Assembly (NCBI GenBank): GCA_034620365.1
Contig: JAQGEQ010000110.1
Coordinates: forward strand, 620,001-684,000
DNA from: Pegea sp. RAD2-039
Lineage: Eukaryota > Chordata > Thaliacea > Salpida > Salpidae
Direction: 5' to 3'
Length of the DNA stretch: 64,000 bases
Shown here: piece by piece, positions 34,390-47,589 of the stretch
How the letters are laid out: each line of letters starts with the position of its first letter
How positions within the stretch are numbered: position 1 is the stretch's first letter
The notes under the pieces: model-generated
The model's database searches: none
What the model saw: only the letters and a program-made list of their open reading frames with translations
What the model was told of the DNA's origin: nothing
Made by a program: the position numbers and the translations under genes

Positions 34390-35330
34390 AGATATTTTCA
34401 AAAAGCAATCGAGTCAGAAGAAACCTAAAAAGAAACAAAAATATAAATCAGCTTAAAATGCAGCAAAATAAGTATATAGACCAAAGATTAAATAAGTTCT
34501 CTTTATCAGCTAATTTTCAAGAATTTACTTCAAACTTAACTACAAAATAAAGTGCTTTCAAACCATGTTAAAAATATGTGTTTTTGATGGTTAAGTAATC
34601 TTAAATTGAAATACCTATGACCTACATTACATTTGTACTCTTAACATTTGATTTTTGAACGATGTAACAACTTTTGAATATGTTACACGAAGCCATGCAT
34701 TTTATTAATAAATATCGGAGGCCATGTGTTAGTAAATATGGGAGTTATTTCCACCTAAAATTCTTGTTTTTGTAGAAGAGTGTTTATTAATAGTTACAAA
34801 TTTTCAGTTTATTTTTATTTTTCTGATTGGTTGTATACTAATTAGTTAATCTATTTGTAGAAAGAATGCTTCCAATTGCTTCTACTTTTGGCTTTTTTTG
34901 GCTTTTCATAATAAGTTTGGAATAATTTGCTCCTAGTTTTTGATTTCAATAATTTTTTGCAAATTTTGTCATTTTTTGTGGCAACTTTAGTCTAAGAAAA
35001 AGTTAAAATAGATAGAAGTTTTACTAATTGCAATGTTTTCTCTGGAACAAAGAAAATTAATAATAAGTTTTGTAAAACTTCAATACAAACTTTTACCTTT
35101 TGTTTTCTAGTTTTTTAAATCATTTTGAAGAATTTATTTGTTGAATTCTTCAGAATAATTAGATGATGACGGACAAATTTTGATTGGAGTGACTGATTAA
35201 ATGATTTTGATCAATTTAGGATTTTAACAAATATACTCTTGATTTAATCTATCAATCAAACTTGTAGTAACGTTTTTAATAGTCGTTTCTTTATGGCTTA
35301 TCACGTGATTATTTTGGAAACAAATAAATC
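34390..35330 (+). repeat. ~0.95 kb direct repeat, copy 1 (other at 43360-44310)
   Basis: Starts near AGCAATCGAGTCAGAAG and includes AAATGCAGCAAAATAAGTAT, GGAGGCCATGTGTTAGTAAA and GATGATGACGGACAAATTTT. It is nearly identical to 43360-44310 in the same orientation. The short ORF carried in both has no recognisable family. Confidence 0.88.
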
Positions 35331-37047
35331 AATTCCATTTAAAGGCTTAATGATTGTGTTACTTAGTAATAAATTCTAAATAGAAGTATTTAAAATGTTT
35401 ACAAATGAAATAAATGCAAGTAGAGATGAAACTAGTTGGAGATTTACAACTTCCAAACTCTACCACACCTTAATAGCATTCCTAAGAAATCGAAAAAAAG
35501 TTAGAATGTAAACCAACTAATTAAACACAAGTAAAATCTTTAGTTTCTTAGTTTTTGCTAGCATTACAAATTTGATCATTTAGTTTTATTTTTTTATCTT
35601 TATACTTGTTTTATTTATTTATACTTGTTTCATATTAACATCTTAATAGTTTGCAAAACTAGTTGAGTGAAAATATAAAAAGCTTAGTTAGTTTAAAAGT
35701 TAATTTTAGAAATTGAAATATTAAAGAAATAAGATTCATGTTAAATATTTGTTTATTATCACTGATTAGGCAAAATAGAAAAATGTTGCATTTTGATTTG
35801 AAAATAAAATATAAAATTTGATTTAAAGACCAGAATTTTTTGGGGAAATTTCCTTCAGATACTGAAAAAATTGCGGTTAGCTCAATGCTAGACTTACTTA
35901 AAGTTACTTCACTTAGTTAAGCTTATCTATGCCTCTGCAGTGTTTTTATGTTTTTCAATTATAAAATATGTTAAACTGTAATATGTAAGACTTTTTCTGC
36001 AGTCATATTGTTTTACCTCTAATATAAAAGCTGTATAGTTTGTCAGATGCAGCCATGCATTGATTAAAATAATTATTTAAACTTATATAATATTAGAAGG
36101 TGGTAAATACAATTTTCAAATAAATAATTTCTCATTTTCATGTCGATAATTTATTTTATTATCCTTTAAATTATTTTTCATCTATTAATTAATACTAATT
36201 TTCAATTTAAAGATGATATATTTAAAAAGCAATAGAACTTAAGTAATCAAAAGTAATTAATAAGCTTAACGTAAAGGATGATAAAGTAAATGATAAAAAT
36301 CAGAAGCTATAAAGAGTTTGAGTCAACAATTTAGATTACTTCTAAGTTAAATAATGTGAAACTTCAGACTCATTTAAATTTAAAATTATGTCTTTTATGT
36401 GTAGTCAAACATGATTATGTCAATAATCCACTTCTTAGTGATCAAAAAATAAGTCACTATTAATAAATATGTCTCAAGTTTTCTTGCTTTTTCAAGGGTT
36501 TTCCATAAGGCAGATGAATATTGGGCTTCTTTTCTTCAATATTCTATTCAATTTGTCATCACTAAATAGTTGTGGAAATTTAATGCTGCTGGCTACTAAA
36601 CCTCGTACTACCGAATCATTTATACTTTCATCTTATTAGAGTTTCTTAATTTATAGTTTCAATTCAGACAACATAAGTTAGCTTCTGACGAATGCTTCTA
36701 TCAATCAGCATTAAACTCTCAAACTCTAACCCAATATCATCTGACTAAAATCCATTAAAACATCGCTAACTAGAAACGATTTCCCTAGATGCGACATACT
36801 CTTTTATTATACAAATATCGTCTTTATGAGCTTATTATAGAATCTGTACAATATTGACGCATTTTTTCCGACATTCTAATAATATTTAAATTAATAATTA
36901 AACGGAAACTCCGATGCCCAATTGTTATACAGAGCAAAATTTTACAAACTGATAACTACAGAAGATATTTACATTTAATAAAGTCAATACGCTAGAGTCA
37001 AAACATTTATAATAGAAAATATTTGACTTCTTTGTTTATAAATTTTC
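35331..37047. repeat. Palindrome arm sequence downstream of copy C
   Basis: Mirrors 25209-27260. It includes a + strand promoter-side fragment (35400-35800) ending in AAAAATGTTGCATTTTGATTTG, the same sequence as the start of copies B and C (MLHFDL), but the coding frame is lost right after. Confidence 0.75.
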
Positions 37048-40000
37048 TTACACATGGTTTGATTCTGATTCAAATGCTTGGTTAGTGGCTCCTTTAGTTT
37101 TTATGCTCCTAAAAAACGCAACATTAGTTTAAAAGAATTTGTTTTTATAAATTAAATTAAAAAAATTTACAAACATTTGTTTTTTGTGTGTGTAAAAGTA
37201 TTTCGCTTCTTCAATCGATTCCATCATTATGCAATTCTTGGTTTCGGGAAGAATTAAACAAGTTGAAGATGCAATAAGGACTGAAAACGAAAGATATGTT
37301 ATATCCTAGCTTAAAAAGTGTACTTAAAACTAATTCTTAATTTGTGCTTCAAATTTGTCTATATCAAAATAAGAACTTATATCTATCAATTTCAGCTTTA
37401 AAATTTATGACTCTAAAAATTGAAATATTACTTCTAGAAAGTATTTTATAAAAATTTCTTTCAAAGCAGCTCATGATTATCGTCAGCATAATTTTTAGAC
37501 GGCATCTTATCAGTTTAGTTTCCTTCTTTAATAAAATGCAAATATTTTAATTTATTTTTCATTGAAATTATTGTATTATTTACAACTTAATTGAAAATTA
37601 ATCGGTTCTACAAAATATAGATGAAAGTATATTTTATTCTAACATAAAAATGTTTTTTGAGCCTACTTAATACTCCAAATACAGAGTTTGGAATCCACTT
37701 TCTGTATAATTGAAAGTGAACGATAAATTGGGAAGAAAAAGATCCAATTCTACCGACAGCGTTAAGAAAAGAACAACCTCTTACTCTAAAATATAAGAAT
37801 TAAACTGAAATTAAATAGTCAAAGTCTATTGCTAAAAGTATAAGCTAACAAAAATTGTTTTTTAATTACAGACATTAATATTTATTAAAAATAAAATCTA
37901 ATTTCAGATAGTTTGAGGTTCTATGTATTTTTGCCAAGACTTTGGTTTGAAAATTAAATTATTCTTAATTTTGTGTGAGGGAAAATTAAAGAAATTTAGA
38001 AAAAAGGTACCTTGCAACGGTTGGTAGGATTTCGGCTGTCAGCAAATAGATTGCAAAATATGCCAAAGTTGCAAAGAATTTTGCCAAAAACATAAAAACA
38101 AGGCTGGTAGTTTTAAAACCTAAATATTTTCTTAATTAGCAAATGAAAGAATAGTAATCACTAATGACTTTAACATCTTGTCATTTAAATCATTTCAACA
38201 AATAATTAAACTAAAAGAACCAACTACCAAATTTGGAAAATATAGTTGAAGTAATTAATGATATCCCTGTTAGAGTTTGTCCACTAGCCATTAATGTTCT
38301 TCTACCAAAAAAAGAAGTAAAGAAAAAAATGAATATTAATGAGCCGATTTCCATCAATCCATCTGAAATCATACAATAAACTATTTCAGTACTTATTCAT
38401 TTTGACCGATTCTAAGTATTAATAACCTAGAACCATTTTTTGAATCAAGAAACTAACTTATAATGTTGTTCATAAAAACGTTGCCAGGTAGAATTTCCGC
38501 ATTAAGACTGATCATAAAAAATGTAGACACTACTGTAAACCTAATGAAGTATAACGATCCTTTAACTGTTTTAGAAAATATTTTCAAATTTTATATGAAC
38601 TACTTCAATTGATGTATACATTGAAATTAAGTTATCATTGATTAACTTTTTTCATAAAAAATTTAATCATTTTCGGTAATAAAACAATTTCTAAAGTTTT
38701 TCTAAAAAGATGTTGACAACAAAACTACTGTTAAGTCTTCCTAAATAAAAGATTTGTTATCAATGTTTAGAATGATTTTATTAGAAAAACTCACCAACAG
38801 AAAAGCAAACTTAACATGATTTTTCTTGAATCAGGATGTTTGACAAATATCAATAATGAATCATCGTCGGTAATGTTTGAATTCTGAAATTTTGTTGATA
38901 AAGTTAATTTGAAGCAATCATCTTCTGAAGATTGTAATATTGAAAAATATTATTGAAAGTAACAAATAAAATCTAAATAAACATTCTCAAGTACTGTCTT
39001 CAATGTCTTCAACTTTTGAAAAAAATCTAAAAGAAATAAAGCATACTACCGATTTAGAAGTCGATTCAACAATCTCAGCTTTTTTCCATAAATCTTCATC
39101 AAGTTTTATTCCATTGAATTTTGCAATTTTCATTGCAACCTAAAAAATAAAACTTTCATCACTACAAGCAACTTGTAATTTCTGCTATTTAAAATTATAA
39201 AATTAATTATAAATATTATTTATTTACTTTTGATAACAGCAAAGCTTAAAATTTTTGTTATAAATGTCATTCTTGCATAAAATCACAAACCTGTTTTCCT
39301 TGGTGATCTTTATTTTTTGAAAACAGCCATCTCGGGGATTCAGGAAGAAAAACGATCAAAATAACGATAGGACTTGCTATAATCGATGAATAGAACTAGA
39401 ATATTGGAAAGTCAAGTTAATTGCGATTAAAAATTCTTTACCTAATTCACCAAAATATCAATAGATTTAAAAAACACATCAGAAACAAAATTGATCAGCA
39501 TAAGAACATTTTTTTAAGTTTCTTGAAAATGAAACCTTTATTTAATTATTTTCTTTGTCATTTTATAGTATGAACAAAAGCTTAAATTCTAACCAAAGCA
39601 TTATTCCAATCTCTCCACAAGTAAGCAATTAAAGTGAAAACCATATAACCCAAGGGAAAAGACAAGTCGGTAATCAAGGAAAATAATGCTCTTTTTTCAA
39701 TGCTTGCCAATTCTAAAGCTGAAAAAAAGATTATTTATTTCATACCTTAATCTACAAAATTCGACTTTACTTAATTTAATGCTTGCTAATTCCATAGCTA
39801 AAAAACGATTTCTATGCCTTTAATTTAAGTCTAAAAAGTGCAAACATTTCGAAAACATAAAAATCTATAAGAAAAATCTTAATTTGGATAAGTTAGTGAG
39901 CAAGGTTTAAATTTATATCAGATTACCATGCAAGTAAGAAACTGAAGACGCTGCCAGTCCAAAAAGTCCTGTAAAAAGACGACAAATAATATAGAAAGCT

Positions 40001-40958
40001 TTTGTTTGGCTATAGCTAGCTCCAAAGTTAAATACCAATCCTCCAACATATGCAACTAAAAAAACTATTTTTCTTCCATATCTAAAGATATTAATAAAAT
40101 CCATAGAATGAAAAAACAGCTATTGTAGGTTACCTATCAGCTAGTGTGGCAGAAATCAGCAGTCCAATAAGGCAACCCAGTTGGTACATGCTTGTAGAAA
40201 GAGTTTTAAAAAAAGAATCTCCGCAAACCATGTTAAACTGTTAAAAGAACTTAATCAATACATTTTTAATAAAACTGCAATGTTTATATTATAAATAACA
40301 TAGCCAGCTTGAATCTGGTGAATATTTCAAAAGTCAAAGCTCATTTACTTGAGTAGTAGCTGTTTTTGTAAAAATTGACTTATCATAGTGATATCCATTT
40401 TCACATGGGATCAGCGGAGCTTTCTTATCAACACACTCAAGTGTTTTGTTACAGTTGGAAATATCATATCCATACCTATTATTCAAAATTACTTGTTGGT
40501 ACAAGGAAAATAATCTAACAACATCAACCAACTTTAGTTACCTGCTACAACCATTATATTCATTTTTGCTTATGTCAAAACTTGTAGTTATATCTAAAAT
40601 TGTTGATTCATTTTTCACATATTCATCTAAGGGTGATACTTCACATCTGTACTCATTAAAGAATTGTTTCAGTGAAAATTAATTTTAATTTACTTTATTT
40701 TCTTGCTTTCTATAGATATTATTTTTAAATTCTTATACACCAATAACAAACTAAATTATTTTATGTAGAAACTTTTGTTGTATTTTTATTGTAATAAAAT
40801 GATGAGAATAACCTGAATTTTGGAGAATAAGCAATAAAAACTGTGGAAATCGCTGTTAGTCCTTCGAAAGCATTTCCACAAATTAATAGGCAAAGCATCA
40901 GAATTTGAGCTTTTCCATCTTGACCGATATTTTTTGATATCAAATCAAAATGCAACAT
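37048..40958 (-). CDS. SLC22-family organic ion transporter, complete copy C
   Basis: Mirror twin of copy B with the same exon layout. Exon 1 is 40958-40813 and the last exon is about 37120-37048. All landmarks are kept: six-Cys loop, ATLADRYGRK, LPESPRWLFSKNK, LTAEILPTVAR, LPETKN. Only a few residues differ: L-A to L-V and KASY to KAFY in the fifth exon, and FEIG to FAIY in the twelfth. The stop is TAA directly after ESNHV, as in copy A. No frameshift or premature stop was seen. Start chosen as in copy B: the first ATG before the first membrane segment. Confidence 0.88.
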
Positions 40959-42094
40959 TTTTATATTTTACCTAGCCAGTGGTAATAAACAAATATTTAA
41001 CATGAATTCTTAAATATTTCAATTTCTAAAATTAACTTTTAAACTAACTAAGTTTCTTATATTTTCGCTCAACTAGTTTTGCAAACTAATAAGATGTTAT
41101 TATGAAACAAGTCTTAATAAATTAAATAAGAAAAAAAATCAAAAAATCCATCTAAGTGATCAATTTTGTGATACTAACAAAAACTAAGAAATTAAAGTTT
41201 CGACTTTTGTTTAAATAGTTTACATTCTGACTTTTTTCTATTTTTACAGAGCTGATAATAAGGTGCGGTTGGGTTTGTAAGTTTTAAATCTCTAACTGGT
41301 TTCATCTCTACTTGTATTTATTTCATCTAATTCGACAAGAATCAAAACATTTATCATGAAATATAAACTTGTTTGAGTCAGCCACGTTTTTAGAATAAAA
41401 ACAAAATCTAATCTTATCCTTTATTTCAACTTTTAATTTATTAATTTTTTCATATTCTTTACAAGAGCTTTAAACTTTTTTAATAAGCAATTACAAAAAA
41501 TTAGATAAATTACAAAAATTGTAATGAAGAAAATATTGTTAAATAATGTCATTGACTAAAAGTAAAATCCAAAGTTTAAAGTATACAATGTGAGAATAAT
41601 ATAATTCTAAAAATTGTGATTATTAAACTTTAATTTGATGCTTAAGACAATTCAAGCCTTTATATTATTAATAATTTACTTATTTATGAGATACAAGTTT
41701 GAATAAAAGCACTTGAACATTTTCTGTCAATAATACAATATAAACTGGTTTAAATCGAACTTGAACTTTAGTTGATTTTTTGCAAAACAATATGAGAAGT
41801 TTAAAATTGCTATTTTTTCGAACAATTTTTCAACAGTTAAATTCTTTAAAATGATTTAAAAAACTAGAAAATAAAAGGTAAAAATTTGCATTGAAGTTTT
41901 ACAAAACTTATTAATAACTTTCTTTGTTCCAGAGAAAACATTGCAATTAGTAAAACTTCTATTTATTCTAACTTTTTCTTAGACTAAAATTACCACAAAA
42001 ATGACGAAATTTTTGCAAAAATTATTGAAATCAAAAACTATTAGCAATTTTCCCAAACTTTTAGTGAAAAGCAGAAAAAGCAAGAAAGTACACT

Positions 42095-42235
42095 TTTTAA
42101 GATAGGAATTAATAAATCTTTCGTTTTCAGTCCTTTTTGCATCTTCAACTTGTTTAATTCTTCCCGAAACCAAGAATTGCAAATGGATGGAATCGATTGA
42201 AGAGGCGAAATACTTTTACACACACAAAAAACAAA
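42095..42235 (+). pseudogene. Isolated SLC22 exon 14 fragment
   Basis: A single exon, CLILPETKNCKWMESIEEAKYF-like on the + strand with its AG acceptor, directly outside the right end of the palindrome. It does not belong to a complete copy and marks a recombination junction. Confidence 0.75.
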
Positions 42236-42925
42236 TGTCTCTATCGATTTTTTTCATAATCTTTACAAGAGGATTCAGCTTTTTTAATAAGCAATTTCAA
42301 ACAGGTTGGATAAAAGTTCTGAATCATATCTGAAAATTTTGGAAACTTATAGTCTCATTAAAATTACATTAACAGATTAGTACACAACCAATCTGAAATA
42401 AAAATAAAGTTAACTTTAAACATTGCAAATGATTAATAAACACTTTTTTACAAAGACAAGAACTTTATATTATAGAAACTCCCATATTTATTAATCCAAC
42501 GCATGGCTGCAAGTAACAAATTCCATAGCTCTTATAGCGTGCAAAAGTCAAATATTAAGAGTACAAATGTAATGTACGTCATAGGTATTTCAATTTAAGA
42601 TTATTAAAAAAAAGATATTCAGATATGGTTTGAAAACACTTCCCTTTATGGTTAAGTTTGAAGTAAATTCTTGAAAAATAACTGATAAAAAGAAGTTGTT
42701 TGGTCTCTATGCTTATATTGCCGCATTTTAAGTAAATTTACATTTTTGTTTCTCAATATGTTTTTTTCCCGACTTTATTGCTTTTTAAAAATCTCTAATA
42801 TCTTTTAAGCTGTTGTCTATATAAACATCATTCAAGTAATTTTGTCCTCAAGTGATAGATAAACACTGTCAGTTTTTTCATTTTTTTTTGTTATTGTTTT
42901 TTTTTTATTTATAATTTATGTTTAA
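42236..42925. other. Repeat mosaic, no gene seen
   Basis: Holds short scraps of the transporter upstream region and one GCCATG-type short element (about 42490-42560). No coding evidence. Confidence 0.5.
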
Positions 42926-42929
42926 ACAA

Positions 42930-43350
42930 AATAGGTGCTTTTATGACATAAAATAGTATAGTATTATAAATTAACTGACATAAATCTGTAACTTGTGTAC
43001 AGTTATTACAAGAAAATCGGTGGCAGTATATTTCAATTTGAAGTAAAGTAATATAACAAAAGCCTTATGTTTTTTGTATTTGAAGCTAAAAGCTTTATCA
43101 AATCAAATCGGTATAAAGGTGAAAAAACAGCATTCAAAATAATTTGCAGATTAAACTAAAACGAGATTATATATTATTCATCAATTTACTAAAAAACATG
43201 TTGTTTCAAATTATAATATTTAATTACTAACCACATTTATATCACATTTATTTTCTTTAACAATTATATACTGAAGAAACCCCAATAAGACCGAGAAAAT
43301 GTGTCAGTAAACATCCAACGACTCAGCAAAATTCATCATAAGACAATCTT
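42930..43350 (+). repeat. R1 repeat, 5' portion
   Basis: Matches 47590-48030 and 53224-53540 (+) and 55135-55445 and 57650-57960 (-). Shared strings include AAGCTAAAAGCTTTATCAAA and GAGAAAATGTGTCAGTAAAC. It breaks off at AGCAATCGAGTCAGAAG, the start of the 0.95 kb direct repeat. Confidence 0.85.
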
Positions 43351-43359
43351 TTCCCTGCT

Positions 43360-44310
43360 GTCAAAGAGCAATCGAGTCAGAAGTAACATAAAAAGAAACA
43401 AAAATATAAATCAGCTTAAAATGCAGCAAAATAAGTATATAGACCAAAGATTAAATAAGTTCTCTTTATCAGCTAATTTTCAAGAATTTACTTCAAACTT
43501 TACTACAAAATAAAGTGCTTTCAAACCATGTTAAAAATATGTGTTTTTGATGGTTCAGTGATCTTAAATTGAAATACCTACGACATACATTACATTTGTA
43601 CTCTTAATATTTGACTTTTGAACGATATAACAACTTTTGAATATGTTACACGAAGCCATGCATTTTATTGATAAATATATATTGGAGGCCATGTGTTAGT
43701 AAATATGGGAGTTATTTCCACCTAAAATTCTTGTTTTTGTAGAAGAGTGTTTATTAATAGTTACAAATTTTCAGCTTATTTTTATTTTTGTTTCAGATTG
43801 GTTGTGTACTAATTAGTTAATCTATTTGTAGAAAGAATGCTTCCAATTGCTTCTACTTTTGGCTTTTTTTGGCTTTTCATAATAAGTTTGGAATAATTTG
43901 CTCCTAGTTTTTGATTTCAATAATTTTTTGCAAATTTTGTCATTTTTTGTGGCAACTTTAGTCTAAGAAAAAGTTAAAATAGATAGAAGTTTTACTAATT
44001 GCAATATTTTCTCTGGAACAAAGAAAATTAATAATAAGTTTTGTAAAACTTCAATACAAACTTTTACCTTTTGTTTTCTAGTTCTTAAAATCATTTTGAA
44101 GAATTTATTTGTTGAATTCTTCAGAATAATTAGATGATGACGGACAAATTTTGATTGGAGTGACTGATTAAATGATTTTGATCAATTTAGGATTTTAACA
44201 AATATACTCTTGATTTAATCCATCAATCAAACTTGTAGTAACTCTTCTATTAGTGGTGTATGCTTTCTTTATAGATTATCACGTGATTATTTTGAAAACA
44301 AAAAAAGTAT
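43360..44310 (+). repeat. ~0.95 kb direct repeat, copy 2
   Basis: Near-identical to 34390-35330, same orientation, offset close to 8970 bp. Here it runs into transporter copy D instead of the palindrome arm. Confidence 0.88.
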
Positions 44311-44339
44311 ATTTAATGTATATAAATTAATCGGTTCTA

Positions 44340-47175
44340 CAAAATATATATGAAAGTATATTTTATTCTAACATAAAAATGTTTTTTGAGCCTACTTAAT
44401 ACTCCAAATACAGAGTTTGGAATCCAATTTCTGTATAATTGAAAGTGAACGATAAATTGGGAAGAAAAAGATCCAATTCTACCGACAACGTTAAGAAAAG
44501 AACAACATCTTACTCTAAAATATAAGAAGTAAACTGAAATTAAATAGTCAAAGTCTATTGCTAAAAGTATAAGCTAACAAAAATTGTTTTATAATTACAG
44601 ACATTAATCTTTGTTAAAAATAAAATCTAATTTCAGATAGTTTGAGGTTCTAAGTATTTTTGCCAAGACTTTGGTTTGAAAATTAAATTATTCTTAATTT
44701 TGTGTGAGGAAAAATTAAAGAAATTTAGAAAAAAGGTACCTTGCAACGGTTGGTAGGATTTCTGCTGTCAGCAAACCGATTTCAAAATATGCCAAAGTTG
44801 CAAAGAATTTTGCCAAAAACATAAAAACAAGGCTGGTAGTTTTAAAACCTAAATATTTTCTTAATTAGCAAATGAAAGAATAGTAATCACTAATGACTTT
44901 AACATCTTGTCATTTAAATCATTTCAACAAATAATTAAATCTAAAAGAACCAACTACCGAATTCGGAAAATATAGTTGAATTAATTAATGATATCCCTGT
45001 CAGAGTTTGTCCACTAGCCATTAATGTTCTTCTACCAAAAAAAGAAGTAAAGAAAAAAATGAATATTAATGAGCCGATTTCCATCAATCCATCTGAAATC
45101 ATACAATAAACTATTTCAGTACTTATTCATTTTGACCGATTCTAAGTATTAATAACCTAGAACCATTTTTTGAATCAAGAAACTAACTTATAATGTTGTT
45201 CATAAAAACGTTGCCAGGTAGAATTTCCGCATTAAGACTGATCATAAAAAATGCAGATGCTACTGTAAACCTAATGAAGTATAACGATCCTTTAACTGTT
45301 TTATAAAATATTTTTGAATTTTGTATAAACTACTTCAATTGATGTATACATCGAAATTAAGTTATCATTGATTAACTTTTTTCATAAAAAATTTAATCAT
45401 TTTCGGTAATAAAACAATTTCTAAAGTTTTTCTAAAAAGATGTTGACAACAAAACTACTGTTAAGTCTTCCTAAATAAAAGATTTGTTATCAATGTTTAG
45501 AATGATTTTATTAGAAAAACTCACCAACAGAAAAGCAAACTTAACATGATTTTTCTTGAATCAGGATGTTTGACAAATATCAATAATGAATCATCGTCGG
45601 TAATGTTTGAATTCTGAAATTTTGTTGATAAAGTTAATTTGAAGCAATCATCTTCCGAAGATTGTAATATTGAAAAATATTATTGAAAGTAGCAAATAAA
45701 ATCTAAATAAACATTCTCAAGTACTGTCTTTAATGTCTTCAACTTTTGAAAAAAATCTAAAAGAAATAAAGCATACTACCGATTTAGAAGTCGATTCAAC
45801 AATCTCAGCTTTTTTCCATAAATCTTCATCAAGTTTTATTCCATTGAATTTTGCAATTTTCATTGCAACCTAAAAAATAAAACTTTCATCACTACAAGCA
45901 ACTTGTAATTTCTGCTATTTAAAATTATAAAATTAATTATAAATATTATTTATTTACTTTTGATAACAGCAAAGCTTAAAATTTTTGTTATAAATGTCAT
46001 TCTTGCATCAAATCACAAACCTGTTTTCCTTGGTGATCTTTATTTTTTGAAAACAGCCATCTCGGGGATTCAGGAAGAAAAACGATCAAACTAACGATAG
46101 GACTTGCTATAATCGATGAATAGAACTAGAATATTGGAAAGTCAAGTTAATTGCGATTAAAAATTCTTTACCTAGTTCACCAAAATATCAATAGATTTAA
46201 AAAACACATCAGAAACAAAATTGATCAGCATAAGAACATTATTTTAAGTTTCTTGAAAATGAAACCTTTATTTAATTATTTTCTTTGTCATTTTATAGTA
46301 TGAACAAAAGCTTAAATTCTAACCAAAGCATTATTCCAATCTCTCCACAAGTAAGCAATTAAAGTGAAAACCATATAACCCAAGGGAAAAGACAAGTCAA
46401 TAATCAAGGAAAATAATGCTCTTTTTTCAATGCTTGCCAATTCTAAAGCTGAAAAAAAGATTATTTATTTCATACCTTAATCTACAAAATTCGACTTTAC
46501 TTAATTTAATGCTTGCTAATTCCATAGCTAAAAAACGATTTCTATGCTTTCATATTAAGTCTAAAAAGTGCAAACTTTTCGAAAAATTTCATAAAAATCT
46601 ATACAAACAATCTTAATTTGGATAAGTTAGTGAGCAAGGTTTAAATTTATATCAGATTACCATACATATAAGAAACTGAAGACGCTGTCATTACAAAAAC
46701 TCCTGTAAAAAGACGACAAATAATATATGAAGCTTTTGTTTGTCTATAGCTAGCTCCAAAGTTAAATACCAATCCTCCAACATATGCAACTAAAAGAACT
46801 ATTTTTCTTCCATATCTAAAGATATTAATAAAATCCATAGAATGAAAAAACAGCTATTGTAGGTTACCTATCAGCTAGTGTGGCAGAAAACAGCAGTCCA
46901 ATAAGGCAACCCAGTTGAAACATGCTTGTAGAAAGAGTTTTAAAAAATGAATCTCCGCAAACCATGTTAAACTGTTAAAAGAACCTAATCAATTCGTTTT
47001 CAATAAAACTGCAATGTTTATATTATAAATAACATAGCCAGCTTGAATCTGGTGAATATTTCAGAAATCGAAGCTCATTTACTTGAGTAGTAGCTGTTTT
47101 TGTAAAAATTGACTTATCATAGTGATATCCATTTTCACATGGGATCAGCGGAGCTTTCCTATCAACACACTCAAG
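44340..47175 (-). pseudogene. SLC22-type transporter copy D, truncated at both ends
   Basis: Minus-strand copy retaining part of exon 3 (47172-47095, CVDRKAPLIPCENGYHYDKS) through exon 13 (about 44500-44390, VFGVL). Exons 1-2 and 14-15 are missing. Intermediate exons are open and keep DRYGRK, LPESPRWLFSKNK and LTAEILPTVAR. The fifth exon differs most from B and C (FTGVFVMTASSVSYMY). It starts at a junction with an AT-rich short element near 47180. Confidence 0.87.
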
Positions 47176-47589
47176 TGTTTTATATTTTATAATATATTAA
47201 AATTTATATTTTCTTATTCTTCTGCAGTATTCTAAAGTTTTTATATTAATTAAACAAAAACCCACTTCTTATTTACCAGCTCATATTGCTTTGTTATTTT
47301 TAATATAAGAGCTATATATTTTGTCATATGCGGCCATGTGTTGATTAAATATCATATAAAAAAGGTAATCACGTGGCTAAGTTTACTTTTTATAAGCTTG
47401 ATTTTGGAACGAAAAATATCGAGAAAGGTAGAAAAAATGTTGAAGAAATTCTTTGATGATGACAACAATGAAGCACTTTCATTAAGCTTATTGTTAATCA
47501 GTAGTTTTGCTGGTTATATACATACTTCTTGTAAAACTGCTTTCTAGTAATCTTTTTGAATGTTTAATAATTAAAGGTATCGACAATAT
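47176..47589. repeat. AT-rich block inverted relative to 34080-34340
   Basis: 47190-47400 is the reverse complement of 34080-34340, including TTTTGTCATATGCGGCCATG and TATCATATAAAAAAGG. A 69-codon ORF here has no family resemblance. Confidence 0.7.

Larger units (their letters stand above)
33000..42082 (-). repeat. Right arm of the ~9 kb inverted repeat
   Basis: Reverse complement of 20108-29110, with indels near the centre. It carries transporter copy C. An additional LINE block (33563-34065) and a direct-repeat block (34390-35330) are present on this side and have no or only partial counterpart on the left. Confidence 0.92.

Noticed and set aside
46416..46616. 66-codon + strand ORF
   Set aside because: Antisense to exons and introns of transporter copy D.
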